This document shows positions 1-9,200 of a stretch of DNA of 50,026 nt, one piece after another. The first letter of the stretch is position 1; every line of letters starts with the position of its first letter. The DNA is from an uncultured bacterium (GTDB lineage: Bacteria; Verrucomicrobiota; Kiritimatiellia; RFP12; UBA1067), in contig CACZAK010000025.1 in NCBI GenBank assembly GCA_902779075.1, positions 1 through 50,026 on the forward strand, written 5' to 3'. The position numbers were made by a program, and so were the translations under genes. The notes under the pieces were generated by a model. It was given only the letters and a program-made list of their open reading frames with translations, was not told where the DNA came from and made no database searches.

Positions 1-766
1 TCTCCTTCATCCACTGTCCGCCCCACACGCCGGGGTCGAAGTAGGGCATCACGCGGAACGGACGCGACGCGGCGATTTCGAGTCCGCGCCGGAACGCCGT
101 ACCCGTCATCATCTTCGGCTCGGCGCCGTTCGTGTCGAGGATGTAGTCCATCCTGTCATAGCGCGCGCGCTTGTGTCGGTCGAGCGCACGCCAGTCGGCG
201 AAGAAGCCGCGCTTGTAGAGACGAAGCGCATCCTCGCCTGCGTTGTCGTCCAGCCAGTTCGCGAGCCGTCCCGAACGGAAGCGCTGCTGAATCTCCCAGC
301 GCGCCATGTCGGCGTACACATAGATGTCGCATTCGTGACAGCACACCGCCGCCGCCACGCCGTAGACGAGCACGACGCCCCGCGCCGCCGCGATCTTCGC
401 CTTGACGGCCTCGACCTTCGCCGGGTCGAAGTAGTCTTCCACCCTTCTGTGCGACATCACGGCGAACACGCGGTCGTCGCCCTGATCCGCCGCCAGCATC
501 GCACGCACCTCGTCCCGCGTCTTGTTCGCCTCGCGCGTCTCGATCACCGCGTCCGGATGAAGCACCGCCTTCAGCGCATCCAGCACCTCGTCTTCCCACA
601 CGCCATGGTAGAGATCCACGCACACCACGCACGGTAGGGCGGTCGCCCCGCGACCGCCGCACCTCGCCCGCAACTCCGCTCCAATCACCTTCCATCCGGC
701 AACGGCACGGCAATCACCGCCCACCGGCACTTTTATTGCAGGGAACTTATCGTAGTTGGATTTCAT
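1..766 (-). CDS. Class I mannose-6-phosphate isomerase-like protein (N-terminal part, runs off window)
   Basis: The reading frame opens with MKSNYDKFPAIKVP and runs 255 codons to the window edge, where it still reads YFDPGVWGGQWMKE. The opening and the GVWGGQWMKE stretch resemble the long class I mannose-6-phosphate isomerase homologues that Bacteroidetes and PVC bacteria keep beside glycan genes; this is from memory, not a search. Members would interconvert mannose-6-P and fructose-6-P in the cytoplasm, which fits the ROK kinase and GH92 mannosidase upstream. Around residues 36-44 the reading GGRGATALP is encoded by a palindromic repeat (632-660) lying inside the gene. The ATG follows the ATPase stop codon by 4 nt, so the gene probably depends on that transcript or on readthrough. 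The metal-binding part lies outside the window. Confidence 0.6.
   Translation of the reverse strand, partial: MKSNYDKFPAIKVPVGGDCRAVAGWKVIGAELRARCGGRGATALPCVVCVDLYHGVWEDEVLDALKAVLHPDAVIETREANKTRDEVRAMLAADQGDDRVFAVMSHRRVEDYFDPAKVEAVKAKIAAARGVVLVYGVAAAVCCHECDIYVYADMARWEIQQRFRSGRLANWLDDNAGEDALRLYKRGFFADWRALDRHKRARYDRMDYILDTNGAEPKMMTGTAFRRGLEIAASRPFRVMPYFDPGVWGGQWMKE
632..660. repeat. Palindromic repeat element inside the isomerase gene (copy 1)
   Basis: A nearly identical 28-29 nt element occurs at 632, 5341, 19987 and 49404. Its core is a 9-bp stem GGCGGTCGC / GCGACCGCC around a CCC loop, preceded by GGTAG. Here it is translated in frame within the isomerase-like gene. Confidence 0.85.
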
Positions 767-770
767 AGCT

Positions 771-2060
771 TTAAGGTTTGAGAGCCGAGATCGGGCATAC
801 GATTATGCCGTCTTCCTTACGTCTATACGCAAACTCGCCTGTAGCCGTGACAACCATCATGAATGTCGGAGGCGTCTTCTCCTTTGCCTTTACAAGGGCC
901 GCAAGCTTATTCAAGGTTCGAACGCCTTCCTCAACCAGTGTCTCGCCTCCAAGTTTGATTTCCGCAAGGGCATACGCTCCAGACCACGTATGCATAACGG
1001 CATCGCACTCAAGCCCGGTCTTGTCGTGGTAATGGCGAACGCTACCGTCAAGCGCGTCCATGTAGATTCTCAAGTCTCGTATCACCATACCTTCAAAGAA
1101 GAATCCGAATGAACGCAGATCGTTCATAAGACCGTCTGGAGTAACACCAAGTGAGGCCGTAGCTATGGACGGATCAGTGAAATACCTTGTGTCAGACGTG
1201 CGGACAGTATCTTTCGCGCGCAACTCGGGACACCAAGCGGACGCATCCTCAATTACAAATATCCCCTTGAGTGCCTTCAGATACGAATGGATCGTGTCTT
1301 CGGAAAGACTGCGGTCGTCATGCTGCATCATGTCCTTGCGGATGGACGCCACGCTTGCCTGCGTCCCCTGCAAGCGCGCATAAGACCGCATGAGATTCCG
1401 CACGCGCTCTGGATCGCGCGGGATGTCGTCGAACCGCGATATGTCGCTTTCGACAACTGCCCGACAGTAGTCGCGCACCAGACGCAACGCCGAAGCTCCT
1501 GACCGGTCAACAGCCAGAGGCCATCCTCCACGACAGATGGAGAATGCCGTTTCGGACAGTTTCCGTTCCAATGCACGTGCAACCGTGAAATCCTGTTTTG
1601 CGAACAATGCCGCAATGCTGACCTCGCCCGACGACTCGCCTGACTCCCAAAGACTCATTGGCCTCATCTTCAGCCACGAATACCGCCCTGTCCCTGAGTG
1701 TCGTATCTTCTTCTTGCTCTTATCGGGGATAACCGAAGAACCCGTGAGGAGATATTGCCCCATGCCATCCCGATGATCAACCTTATGGCGGATGGCGTCC
1801 CAAAGTTCTGGAATGTCCTGCCACTCGTCAATCAATCGCGGTGTCGCACCTTCAAGCAATTGGTCTATTTCCGTCTCCGCAATGCGAAGGTACTGCCCAC
1901 GATACTTGGGATCGGATAGGTATATAAAACTCTTCGCCTGACGTTCACATGTCGTGGTTTTGCCGCACCACTTCGCACCCTCAAGCACGACTGCGCCAGA
2001 AGATTCCAGCCTCTCGGACAAAATCTCATCCAACACTCGATTTCTGTACTTCTTTTCCAT
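771..2060 (-). CDS. AAA_14-DUF4143 ATPase with PD-(D/E)XK nuclease-like domain, copy 1
   Basis: This is a 429-residue protein. Walker A GAKWCGKT is at 28-35 and Walker B LIDEW at 76-80; a winged-helix-like stretch follows at about 225-275. The C-terminal DUF4143 part carries a PD-(D/E)XK-like pattern, with D353 in GLECD, then E367-I-K369 in AEIK. I chose the ATG at 2060 because a consensus promoter (2071-2099) ends just upstream, and because this start matches the length (428) and N-terminus of the paralogue at 10347-11633. A longer frame from 2114 would begin upstream of the promoter. Family members are common in mobile or accessory DNA and their function is unknown. The gene sits between the ROK kinase and the isomerase as if inserted there, with its own promoter and repeat array. 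Confidence 0.85.
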   Translation of the reverse strand: MEKKYRNRVLDEILSERLESSGAVVLEGAKWCGKTTTCERQAKSFIYLSDPKYRGQYLRIAETEIDQLLEGATPRLIDEWQDIPELWDAIRHKVDHRDGMGQYLLTGSSVIPDKSKKKIRHSGTGRYSWLKMRPMSLWESGESSGEVSIAALFAKQDFTVARALERKLSETAFSICRGGWPLAVDRSGASALRLVRDYCRAVVESDISRFDDIPRDPERVRNLMRSYARLQGTQASVASIRKDMMQHDDRSLSEDTIHSYLKALKGIFVIEDASAWCPELRAKDTVRTSDTRYFTDPSIATASLGVTPDGLMNDLRSFGFFFEGMVIRDLRIYMDALDGSVRHYHDKTGLECDAVMHTWSGAYALAEIKLGGETLVEEGVRTLNKLAALVKAKEKTPPTFMMVVTATGEFAYRRKEDGIIVCPISALKP

Positions 2061-2070
2061 AAGCGCGTAG

Positions 2071-2099
2071 ATTATACCATATTTATGGTCCTTCGGCAA
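2071..2099 (-). promoter_or_regulatory. Sigma70-type promoter of ATPase copy 1
   Basis: Read on the minus strand, a TTGCCG -35 (2094-2099) and a perfect TATAAT -10 (2071-2076) are separated by 17 nt. Transcription would start about 4 nt before the ATG at 2060, giving an almost leaderless mRNA. The repeat array begins 6 nt upstream of the -35. Confidence 0.75.
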
Positions 2100-2105
2100 T
2101 GCCTC

Positions 2106-2216
2106 ATTCGGCAATTCGGACGATTTTCATTCGGCAATTTGGACGGTTTTCATTCGGCAATTCGGACGAGTTTCGTTAGGGCGACTTGGACGGGTTTCAT
2201 CCGGTCATTTGGCTAT
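2106..2216 (-). repeat. 23-bp tandem repeat (iteron-like) array upstream of ATPase copy 1
   Basis: On the plus strand three 23-nt units follow head to tail at 2106, 2129 and 2152 (core ATTCGGCAATTYGGACG, then a T-rich end). A degenerate 24-nt unit follows at 2175 and a partial fifth at 2199. Units differ at only a few positions. The array ends at the stop codon of the ROK kinase gene and lies directly upstream of the ATPase promoter, a natural place for an operator or a binding site of the encoded protein. Confidence 0.85.
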
Positions 2217-3121
2217 TAATGGCCACCCTCGAACAGTGCATGAAGGCCGAGTACGACAGACGCTTCGGGGTTGTCGGCCACGACGAAATGAACCTTGCCC
2301 CACGGCGTCCAGGAGTGCGCCCACACATACTCCTGAGCCGCATCGAGAAGCGGCGCGAAATGCGAGGCACCGCCGGACCAGATGACCGTCTCGGCGTCGT
2401 AAAGATGCACAAGCGCGAGCGCACCTGCACCAAGCGCGGTGGAAACCGTGGCGAAGAGCCGCTGCGCTTTTTCTTCACCCTTCTTGTAGTCTTCCGCGAA
2501 TCGTCGGTAGTCGTAATCCGCGTCTCCGGCCATTTCCTTGAGCGCCCACGTGCCCACATACGCCTCAAGACACCCCTCGCCGCCGCAGTTGCACTTCCGT
2601 CCACCGTCGAACTGAATCGGGAAGTGTCCACCCAAGAGCCCCGCCGTTCCATGCACGCCGCGCTCCACGTGTCCGCGGCAGACCGCCGACGTGCCCACGC
2701 CCGTGCCAAGGATCATCATGACGGCGTTCTGCTCGCCCTTGGCGCAGCCGAAGTTGAGCTCGCCGAGAAGCGCCGCACGTGCGTCGTTGATCACGCGGCA
2801 TGGAAGCGACAGCCTCTCCCGCGCCCACGCAAAGATATCGACGTTCTCCACGCCGGCGTGCTTGTCGTTGCAACTTAGAACCCGCCCCCTCTCCTCGTCG
2901 ATGATGCCGGGGAGCGCAATGCCGATGCCGTCCCATTCTCCCGGATGTCGGGCGCGCATAGCCGAGACGCGCCGTTCAAGTTCTGCCAGCGTACCGGTGA
3001 AGCCCTCCGACGACACCGTGAACATCTCGCTCCCGATCACTGTTCCGTTTTCCACCGTGGCCAACTTCACACGGCTGCCACCCATGTCCGCGCTGATGGT
3101 TCTCACTTCACGATTCCCCAC
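2216..3121 (-). CDS. ROK-family sugar kinase
   Basis: This is a 301-residue ROK protein that would phosphorylate an intracellular hexose with ATP. The N-terminal phosphate-binding loop is DMGGSRVK at 12-19. The catalytic Asp is in INDARAALLGE (D113), the second phosphate motif is LGTGVGT at 138-144, and the zinc site is H166 with CNCGGEGCLE at 177-186. It has no N-terminal DNA-binding domain, so it is a kinase and not a ROK repressor. The start codon lies 19 nt inside the end of the GH92 reading frame, so the two are probably translationally coupled. Glucose, mannose or N-acetylmannosamine are all possible substrates; the adjacent mannosidase and isomerase favour mannose or a derivative. Confidence 0.85.
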   Translation of the reverse strand: MGNREVRTISADMGGSRVKLATVENGTVIGSEMFTVSSEGFTGTLAELERRVSAMRARHPGEWDGIGIALPGIIDEERGRVLSCNDKHAGVENVDIFAWARERLSLPCRVINDARAALLGELNFGCAKGEQNAVMMILGTGVGTSAVCRGHVERGVHGTAGLLGGHFPIQFDGGRKCNCGGEGCLEAYVGTWALKEMAGDADYDYRRFAEDYKKGEEKAQRLFATVSTALGAGALALVHLYDAETVIWSGGASHFAPLLDAAQEYVWAHSWTPWGKVHFVVADNPEASVVLGLHALFEGGH

Positions 3122-6100
3122 TGCTTGTTCGGCTCGGATCCCATCCAGAGTTCAAGCGTGCCGCCCTTCAGAGCCTCCTTCGCCGGGAAGAAGAACGCGT
3201 CTAGCGGCCTGCCGTTCAGCACGGCGCGCTGCACGTACTTGTTGCGGCGCGACGCGCCGTGCGCGACGACGGCAAACTTGTCTCCGCGCCCGAAACGCCG
3301 CCCGAGGTCGACCTCGGCCTTCTCGTAGAGAGGGCTCGCGATTTCGTAGATCGGCTCAGCGCGGCATCCTCCGTCGGTCTGGAAAAGGCCAAGCGACGCC
3401 ATCACGAGCCATGCGCTCATCTGTCCCTGGTCCTCGTCGCCCAGCCATGCCGTGGAGTCGCCGTAGCCGTAGAAGCGCTCAATGATCGACCGCGCCCACT
3501 TCTGCGTCTCCCAAGGTTCCTTCGCCCAGTTGAAGAGGAACGCGAAGTGCATCGACTGCTGGTTGCCCTGCACCACGGGGAACTTCGCGTAGTTCTCGCC
3601 GGGCGCGTTGTAGCGGAACGGGCGGCTCTTCTCGAAGCCCCACTTGAGACGCTCGAGAAAGCGCTCGCGCCCGACGATCTCGACGAGCGCCGGCACGTCC
3701 TGCGGCACGAAGAACGTGAGCTGCCACGCGTTGCCCTCCACGTATCCCTTCCCCGATATCCCTCCCGAGAACGTCGGCAGGTCCTTGTCCCATTCGCCCT
3801 TCGAGTTCCTGCGGTGGCAGTAGCCGCTTTCGGGATTGACGGCGTTCTTCCACCAGGTGCCGCGGTCAGAGAAGGTCTTGCACGCGGCCTCGTCGCCGAT
3901 CGCCTTCGCGAACTGCCCCACCGTCCAGTCGTCGAACGAGTACTCCATCGAGTTCGAGAAAGTGCCCTTGTCGCTCGGCACGTAGCGATGCTCCATGTAC
4001 GCGGCGAGGTCGCGGTTGCCGGCGTAGCCACGCCCCACTTTCCGTCCGGGCGTGGTCTGCATCTTCACGAACGCGGCCAGCAGCTTCTGCGGGTCGTACA
4101 CCCGAATGCCCATCTGCCAAGCGCTCACCATCTGCGGGATCTCGTGCTCCGCCACCATCACCGGGATGTAGCGCATGCCCGCCGGACCCTTTCCGAGCCA
4201 TCCGCCGGCCTCGAACAGCGCCATCTGCGACTTCACCCAGCGCGCGCTCCACTCCGGCCCCACGAGGTTCCACGCCTGGTTCAGGTTCCAGCATCGACGT
4301 CGCTGAACGTGTTGCGGCAGAACGAGCGGTAGAGGTTCGTGTAGAAGCGCCTCTTCTCGAGGCGGTCCGCCGTGGCGATCTTCACGCGCCCCAGCAGACC
4401 GTTCCAGGTCGCCTCGTTGGCCGCGCGCACCTTCTCGAAGCTCCAGCCGAACGGCTCCGCCACTTCGCTCCTGAGGTTGTTCGCCGCGCCGGCGAGATCC
4501 ACGAACGAGATGCCCGTGCGCATCTGCACCACGGTCGCGCCGCCGACGCCAGGCGCGAATTCGGCGTAGCATCCGAAGAACTTCGGATTCTGCGCGGCGT
4601 GAGCGTTGCCGGCCCAGACGGCGTCGTTTTCCCATCCGCCGAATTTGACGATGTCCCTGTCGAACTCGATCACGAAGTGGATGGTGTAGAACTGGTCGGC
4701 GTCGCGGCTCCAGATGCGCGGCGTCTCCTGCTTCGAGAAGCCCTCGATCCGGCGAGGGCCGGTCTGGCGCACGTCGCAGGCCCTCAGGACGTAGTTGTAC
4801 TCGCACGGCGTGAGCAGGTCGATCATCACGCGCGGCGTCTTGCCGGCCGGATACGTGTAGCGCTGGAATCCGCAGCGGTCGGTCGCGGTGAGCTCGGCGA
4901 GAATGTCGTGGTCCACGAGCCTCACGGCGTAGTACCCCGCCCTGCACACCTCGCTCGCCTTGTCGATGTACGAGCGGTAGCCGCCTGCATGGCCCCTTAT
5001 CTCGGAGTCGCCGCCCATCCGCGTGCACAACGGCCCCGTAGTGGGCATTGTGCCGAGGCCCGTCATCGTCCACTCGTGGATGTGGCTGAAGCACCCGACG
5101 CTCTCGATCGAGGGGTCGTATCCGCCCTGCCACACTCTTCTGCCGGGAACGCCCTCGTTGTCGGGCGAGAGCTTCACCATGCTGAACGGCGTCCACGGGC
5201 CAGGCGCGAGCATCCAGCGCGAGTGCGCCGTGCCCATGCGCGTATCGACGTAGCCCGCCACGCCCGCATCGCGCTGCGGCGTGCACTTGACTGTTCCTTC
5301 CCGCACACACGCAGCATCAACAAACACCCGATAGTTCGCACGGTAGGGCGGTCGCCCCGCGACCGCCGCATCCATCGGCGCTTCAAGCGAATACGCCCCT
5401 GCTTCCACACGCTGTTCCAACGCAACCTTGCCGTCGATCTCCACGCGCACGACGGGCGCGCCCTCCAGATGCTCCACATCGACGAGCAGCGGCTGCTTCC
5501 CCGTGCCGGGAATCAGGTAGTCGCCCGCTTTCACGTTTCGCACATACGCGCCCTTATGCGCAAGACGCACCACGGCGTCCTTCGGCCCCTCCAGCCGCAC
5601 GTCGTCGAAAATCGCCCAGCTGCCTTCAATGGACGTAATCTTGATCTCGTTCGCGCCCTGCACGATCTCGCCGTCAGCAAGATCGAACTTCGCCGTGAAC
5701 GGCTTCGCCCTGGAGAAGTTGCCGTGGACGATGGACGCGTCGCCACCGCCGCCGGGCAGCACCGTCTTGCGCGCCTTGCCGTTCACCGTCACCTTCAGAA
5801 GCGGACACTCCGGCTTTTGCACGTCGGCGAAATCGATGTAGAGCGTCCACGGACTTCCCCCGCCGACTTTCTCCACGTCGAAGAGGATATTGACCTGCTG
5901 CGTGCGGCGTCCGGCGTATTTGCCAGATCCAGCCCATGCGTCACTCACGCCCGGCAGAACGTACGGAAAATCCTTCTTCACGACCGAATGTCCGATGAGA
6001 AAGTACTTGTCCTCCCAGCCGAAGTCGGCCTTCAGAAAATCCTTGTACCCGCCGGGCGCAAGCGCGAACTCGTTGCCCGTGCCGTCCTTCTCGCCGATCT

Positions 6101-6176
6101 GCCACACGACGTTTCCCGCCGAGGCGCTCAGCGCCATCGCAGACACAACCGCCACTTTACTAATTCTATTCATCAT
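3103..6176 (-). pseudogene. GH92 alpha-mannosidase, broken by an out-of-frame deletion near 4290
   Basis: The first part (6176 to about 4285) starts with a signal peptide, MMNRISKVAVVSAMALSASA. It continues with a beta-sandwich like the carbohydrate-binding domain of rhamnogalacturonan lyases (about residues 22-200) and then the GH92 N-terminal domain, ending YRSFCRNTFSDVD-AGT-stop. The second part resumes in another frame with WNLNQAWNLVGPEWSARW and runs to 3103. It carries the GH92 acid-region motif EGNAWQLTFF and the catalytic-base motif GDEDQGQMSAW. GH92 proteins normally have roughly 25-30 residues between SDVDG and the FWNLNQAW segment, so a short stretch seems missing as well as the frame. 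Intact enzymes are calcium-dependent exo-alpha-mannosidases acting outside the cytoplasm. This is either a real pseudogene or an assembly error. A palindromic element (5341-5369) is translated inside the first part. Confidence 0.85.
5341..5369. repeat. Palindromic repeat element inside the GH92 gene (copy 2)
   Basis: It shares the 9-bp stem and CCC loop of copy 1 (632-660). Here it is read in a different frame, giving AVAGRPPYRA in the linker before the catalytic domain. Confidence 0.85.
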
Positions 6177-6203
6177 TTTTGTTTTCTTTTTACGGTGCGC
6201 GGG

Positions 6204-9200
6204 CTACTTGACGATGATTATGAATCCGCTCTGGAGATAAAGTCCGTCGGACTTTTTCACAAGGCAGTAATTGCGCTCTCCTTCGGCGCGCTTGAACGTT
6301 ACGTTTGCTGGCTTGCTCGCCCACGCGATGAGCTGTCTGCTGGACGGAGCACGCAACTCGCCCAGCCTGATGCTGACCGTCGCGCCGTCGGCAAAGTCGA
6401 TCTTGTTCTTCCCGCTCGTGAAGGCTGATGTCTCGTTCAGCGTCTTGACCCTGCCCAGCTCGTTCGTGCGCGAGGTGAAGTCGATGGTCGATCCGTCCTG
6501 CAATGTGCAGCCGTAGAAGTAGTTGTGCGCCGACGGCTTGAACGTGCCATGTACGTTGAACGCCGCATCACCGCCATTGTTGTTATAGGCGTACACCGGC
6601 TCATAGTTGCGCACCGACATCGGGCCGTAGATGCGCAACGCGCAGCCCACGCGGAAGTCCGCGTTCGTAGCCGTCACCGTCTTGTCGCTCTTCGTCTCCA
6701 GCCATCCGCCGGACGCAACGTCCATCAAGCCGTTCTTAACCGTGGTGTTGTATAGCCAGAACTGGCTACCGATATTCACCGTAAGCGCGTGTCCGCCAAG
6801 GTCGAGGACCGTGGCAGCATAGCTGTCGCTGATGAAACCGTATGTGTTCGCGGGGGCGATCTCGGAATCCGCAGTCAACTGCACGGATGCCAACTGCGAA
6901 CTGCCGTTACCTACGTGCCCGCCAGTGTTCTGAAGCTTGCCGCCGTCCAGGACAAAATTGTATTTGTAGAAGTAAAATTTCGCATTCGTGTCGAGTGTAC
7001 CTTTGTTCGCGCCGTTCGTCGAAATCGTCACGTCGCCGAACGTATCGCCGAGGGGATAGTCCGATCCGTTGAGGCCGCACTTGAGAAGCCCCTCTCGAAC
7101 GGTCGTGCCGCCGACGTAGGACTGACCGGACTTCGATGCGACGTACGTGCCCGTGCCGTCCTTCACGACCTTCATGTTTCCGGTGAACGCCACAGACGAG
7201 TTCTCCAGCGTCTTGCCCGACGCCACGTTCAAATGCAGCTCGCCCGAACGGTCGTTGTCGTATGCGGCCCACTTCTCCATCAAGTACCGCGTCACGGTCT
7301 CGCGGTCAGAGTCGGAAAGAACAGAGGAGTAAAGGATCACCTCGCAGAGCTGCCGCCCGCCAGTGCGCTGCTCGGTCGAGGTGCGGTCCTTGGAGAGGCA
7401 ATTGGACGAACTATTGCCCTTCATCTGAAGCGCAAGCACCTGGAAAGAGTCGTCAGGCAAAACGTCAGACGTAATGTTCTGCACCTGTGTCAGCCCGTTC
7501 CAAATCGCGCCGACATTGGCTCCTCTGTAAATGTATATGCCGTTGTCGCCTCGATGGAAATGATAGCTGGTTCCATCATCGCCGAGATAGAAAGCGCGCT
7601 GCGCCAGCTTTGCCACCATGAACACAGTTCTGATGTTGCTGAAGCGCGTATAGGTCATGTCAACCCCGTTGTTATAGTCTCCGAAGTCCACGCACGGGCG
7701 ACCATACTTGTACCGGCGATAGACCGGCTTTTTGCTAGTGTTGCGCACGGTGGCAACGCGACGATCGCCGGCCTTTGAAGTCCATGTCGTGACGTTGCCA
7801 CTCGCATCCTTGACGATTGTAGATTCATCGGCGGCGTCGAGCCAGAACATGGAGCTTTCTGTCACAAGTGACGGCGCGGTCGGTGCGCAGCCGTAGGTAG
7901 ATGTGATCGTCCCGGCGCTTGAGAGTCCCGTGAGCGTGAGGTCGTGTCCGTTCAGGTCAATTGTGCCGGTAAGCGTGTAGTTCGCGCCAAGCCCGCTCCA
8001 GTCGCAGTTGCTCGTGAGGCGCACGTCGTCGATTATCACCTTGTAGCTGTTAAGCGGATTTGCGGCGACAATGTCGCAGTTGACGTTGCCGCAGAGGTGC
8101 GTCGTCGCCTCCGAACCGGGAACAGCATCCGTCACGACATACCCCGCCGCGTTGGTGCAGGCCCAGTTGCCGGGATCGGCGATATTGCCGTTGCCCGCGT
8201 CGCCCGTCCAGTACGCGACGAACACGGTGCGGTCAGACGGATCCGCGCCGTAGTAAAGGCCCGTGTTCGCAATCACGGGCGCAACGCCCTGCTGCGCCGT
8301 ATCGTCGTCGAACACGAACGTCACGTTCTCGGGCCGTGCCGTCCACGCGATGATCTGGTCGCCGAGGGCGAACGTGCGCCCATGCACGTCAATCTTGACC
8401 GTTGCGCCGGAAGCATACTCCACCGTTTTCTTGTAGTTGGCGTCCGCGCCGCCCGTGGAGTTCCATACGCCGTCCTTGAACGAAAGGTCAATCGTCGAGC
8501 CGTTCTGCATCGTGCATCCGTAGAAGTATGTCGAATTCGTCGGCGCAAACGTACCATAGACGTTCAGCGCGCCCGATCCCGTGCCGTGCTGGTATGAATA
8601 CTTCGCGAGGTAGTTGCTGACGTTCAGCGTTGCCGAACTGTCAATGCGGAGTGCGCTGTTCACGCGGAGATCGGCCGCCCTGAAATCCATCGTCCCCGTT
8701 GTGAAAGAGAACGTTCCGCCGCTCACGACATCCACCACGCCGTTCGAATAGGTGCAGTTCCCATTGTGGTAGGCGTAGGCACCGCCGGCATAGAGTTTCA
8801 CGGTCAACGTGTGGCCGCCAAGATCCACAAAGACCACACCTCCATCGGCTGCACACATGGACGTGTTGGACTGGAAGTCGAATGTGGAGTCTGCGGTGAG
8901 CCTCACATTGCGTAGGCCGCCTTGTCCGGCACTCTGCGAACGCCCGGTATTGCGCACCGTGCCGCCGCCGAGGACGATGTCGTAGTCGCCGAGCTGATGT
9001 ACACCGTTCATTTCAAACACCGCGTCCGCCGTCACCGTGATTACGCTTCCGCGCCTGCCGAGCGGACTGTTCCAGCCGGCGAAGGCGTTGTCGTTGTTGT
9101 TTACGGGTTTTGGCAGGATGAGAGTACCGCCGGAAATCAGAGTGCCGCCGTTGTAGAACTGACCTCCTGTCTTGCCCATTGTGAACGTGCCGGGGCCATC

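Noticed and set aside
156..713. 185-codon minus-strand gene
   Set aside because: Low-complexity glycine/arginine composition; the real gene in this region is the isomerase frame starting at 766.
2106..2216. CRISPR array
   Set aside because: Units follow head to tail with no unique spacers and no cas genes are present; the same applies to 11676-11767 and 13088-13143.
3103..5310. A single long 735-codon gene on the minus strand
   Set aside because: Its first half is an arginine-rich reading of the GH92 gene in the wrong frame; only the part from about 4290 downward is real.
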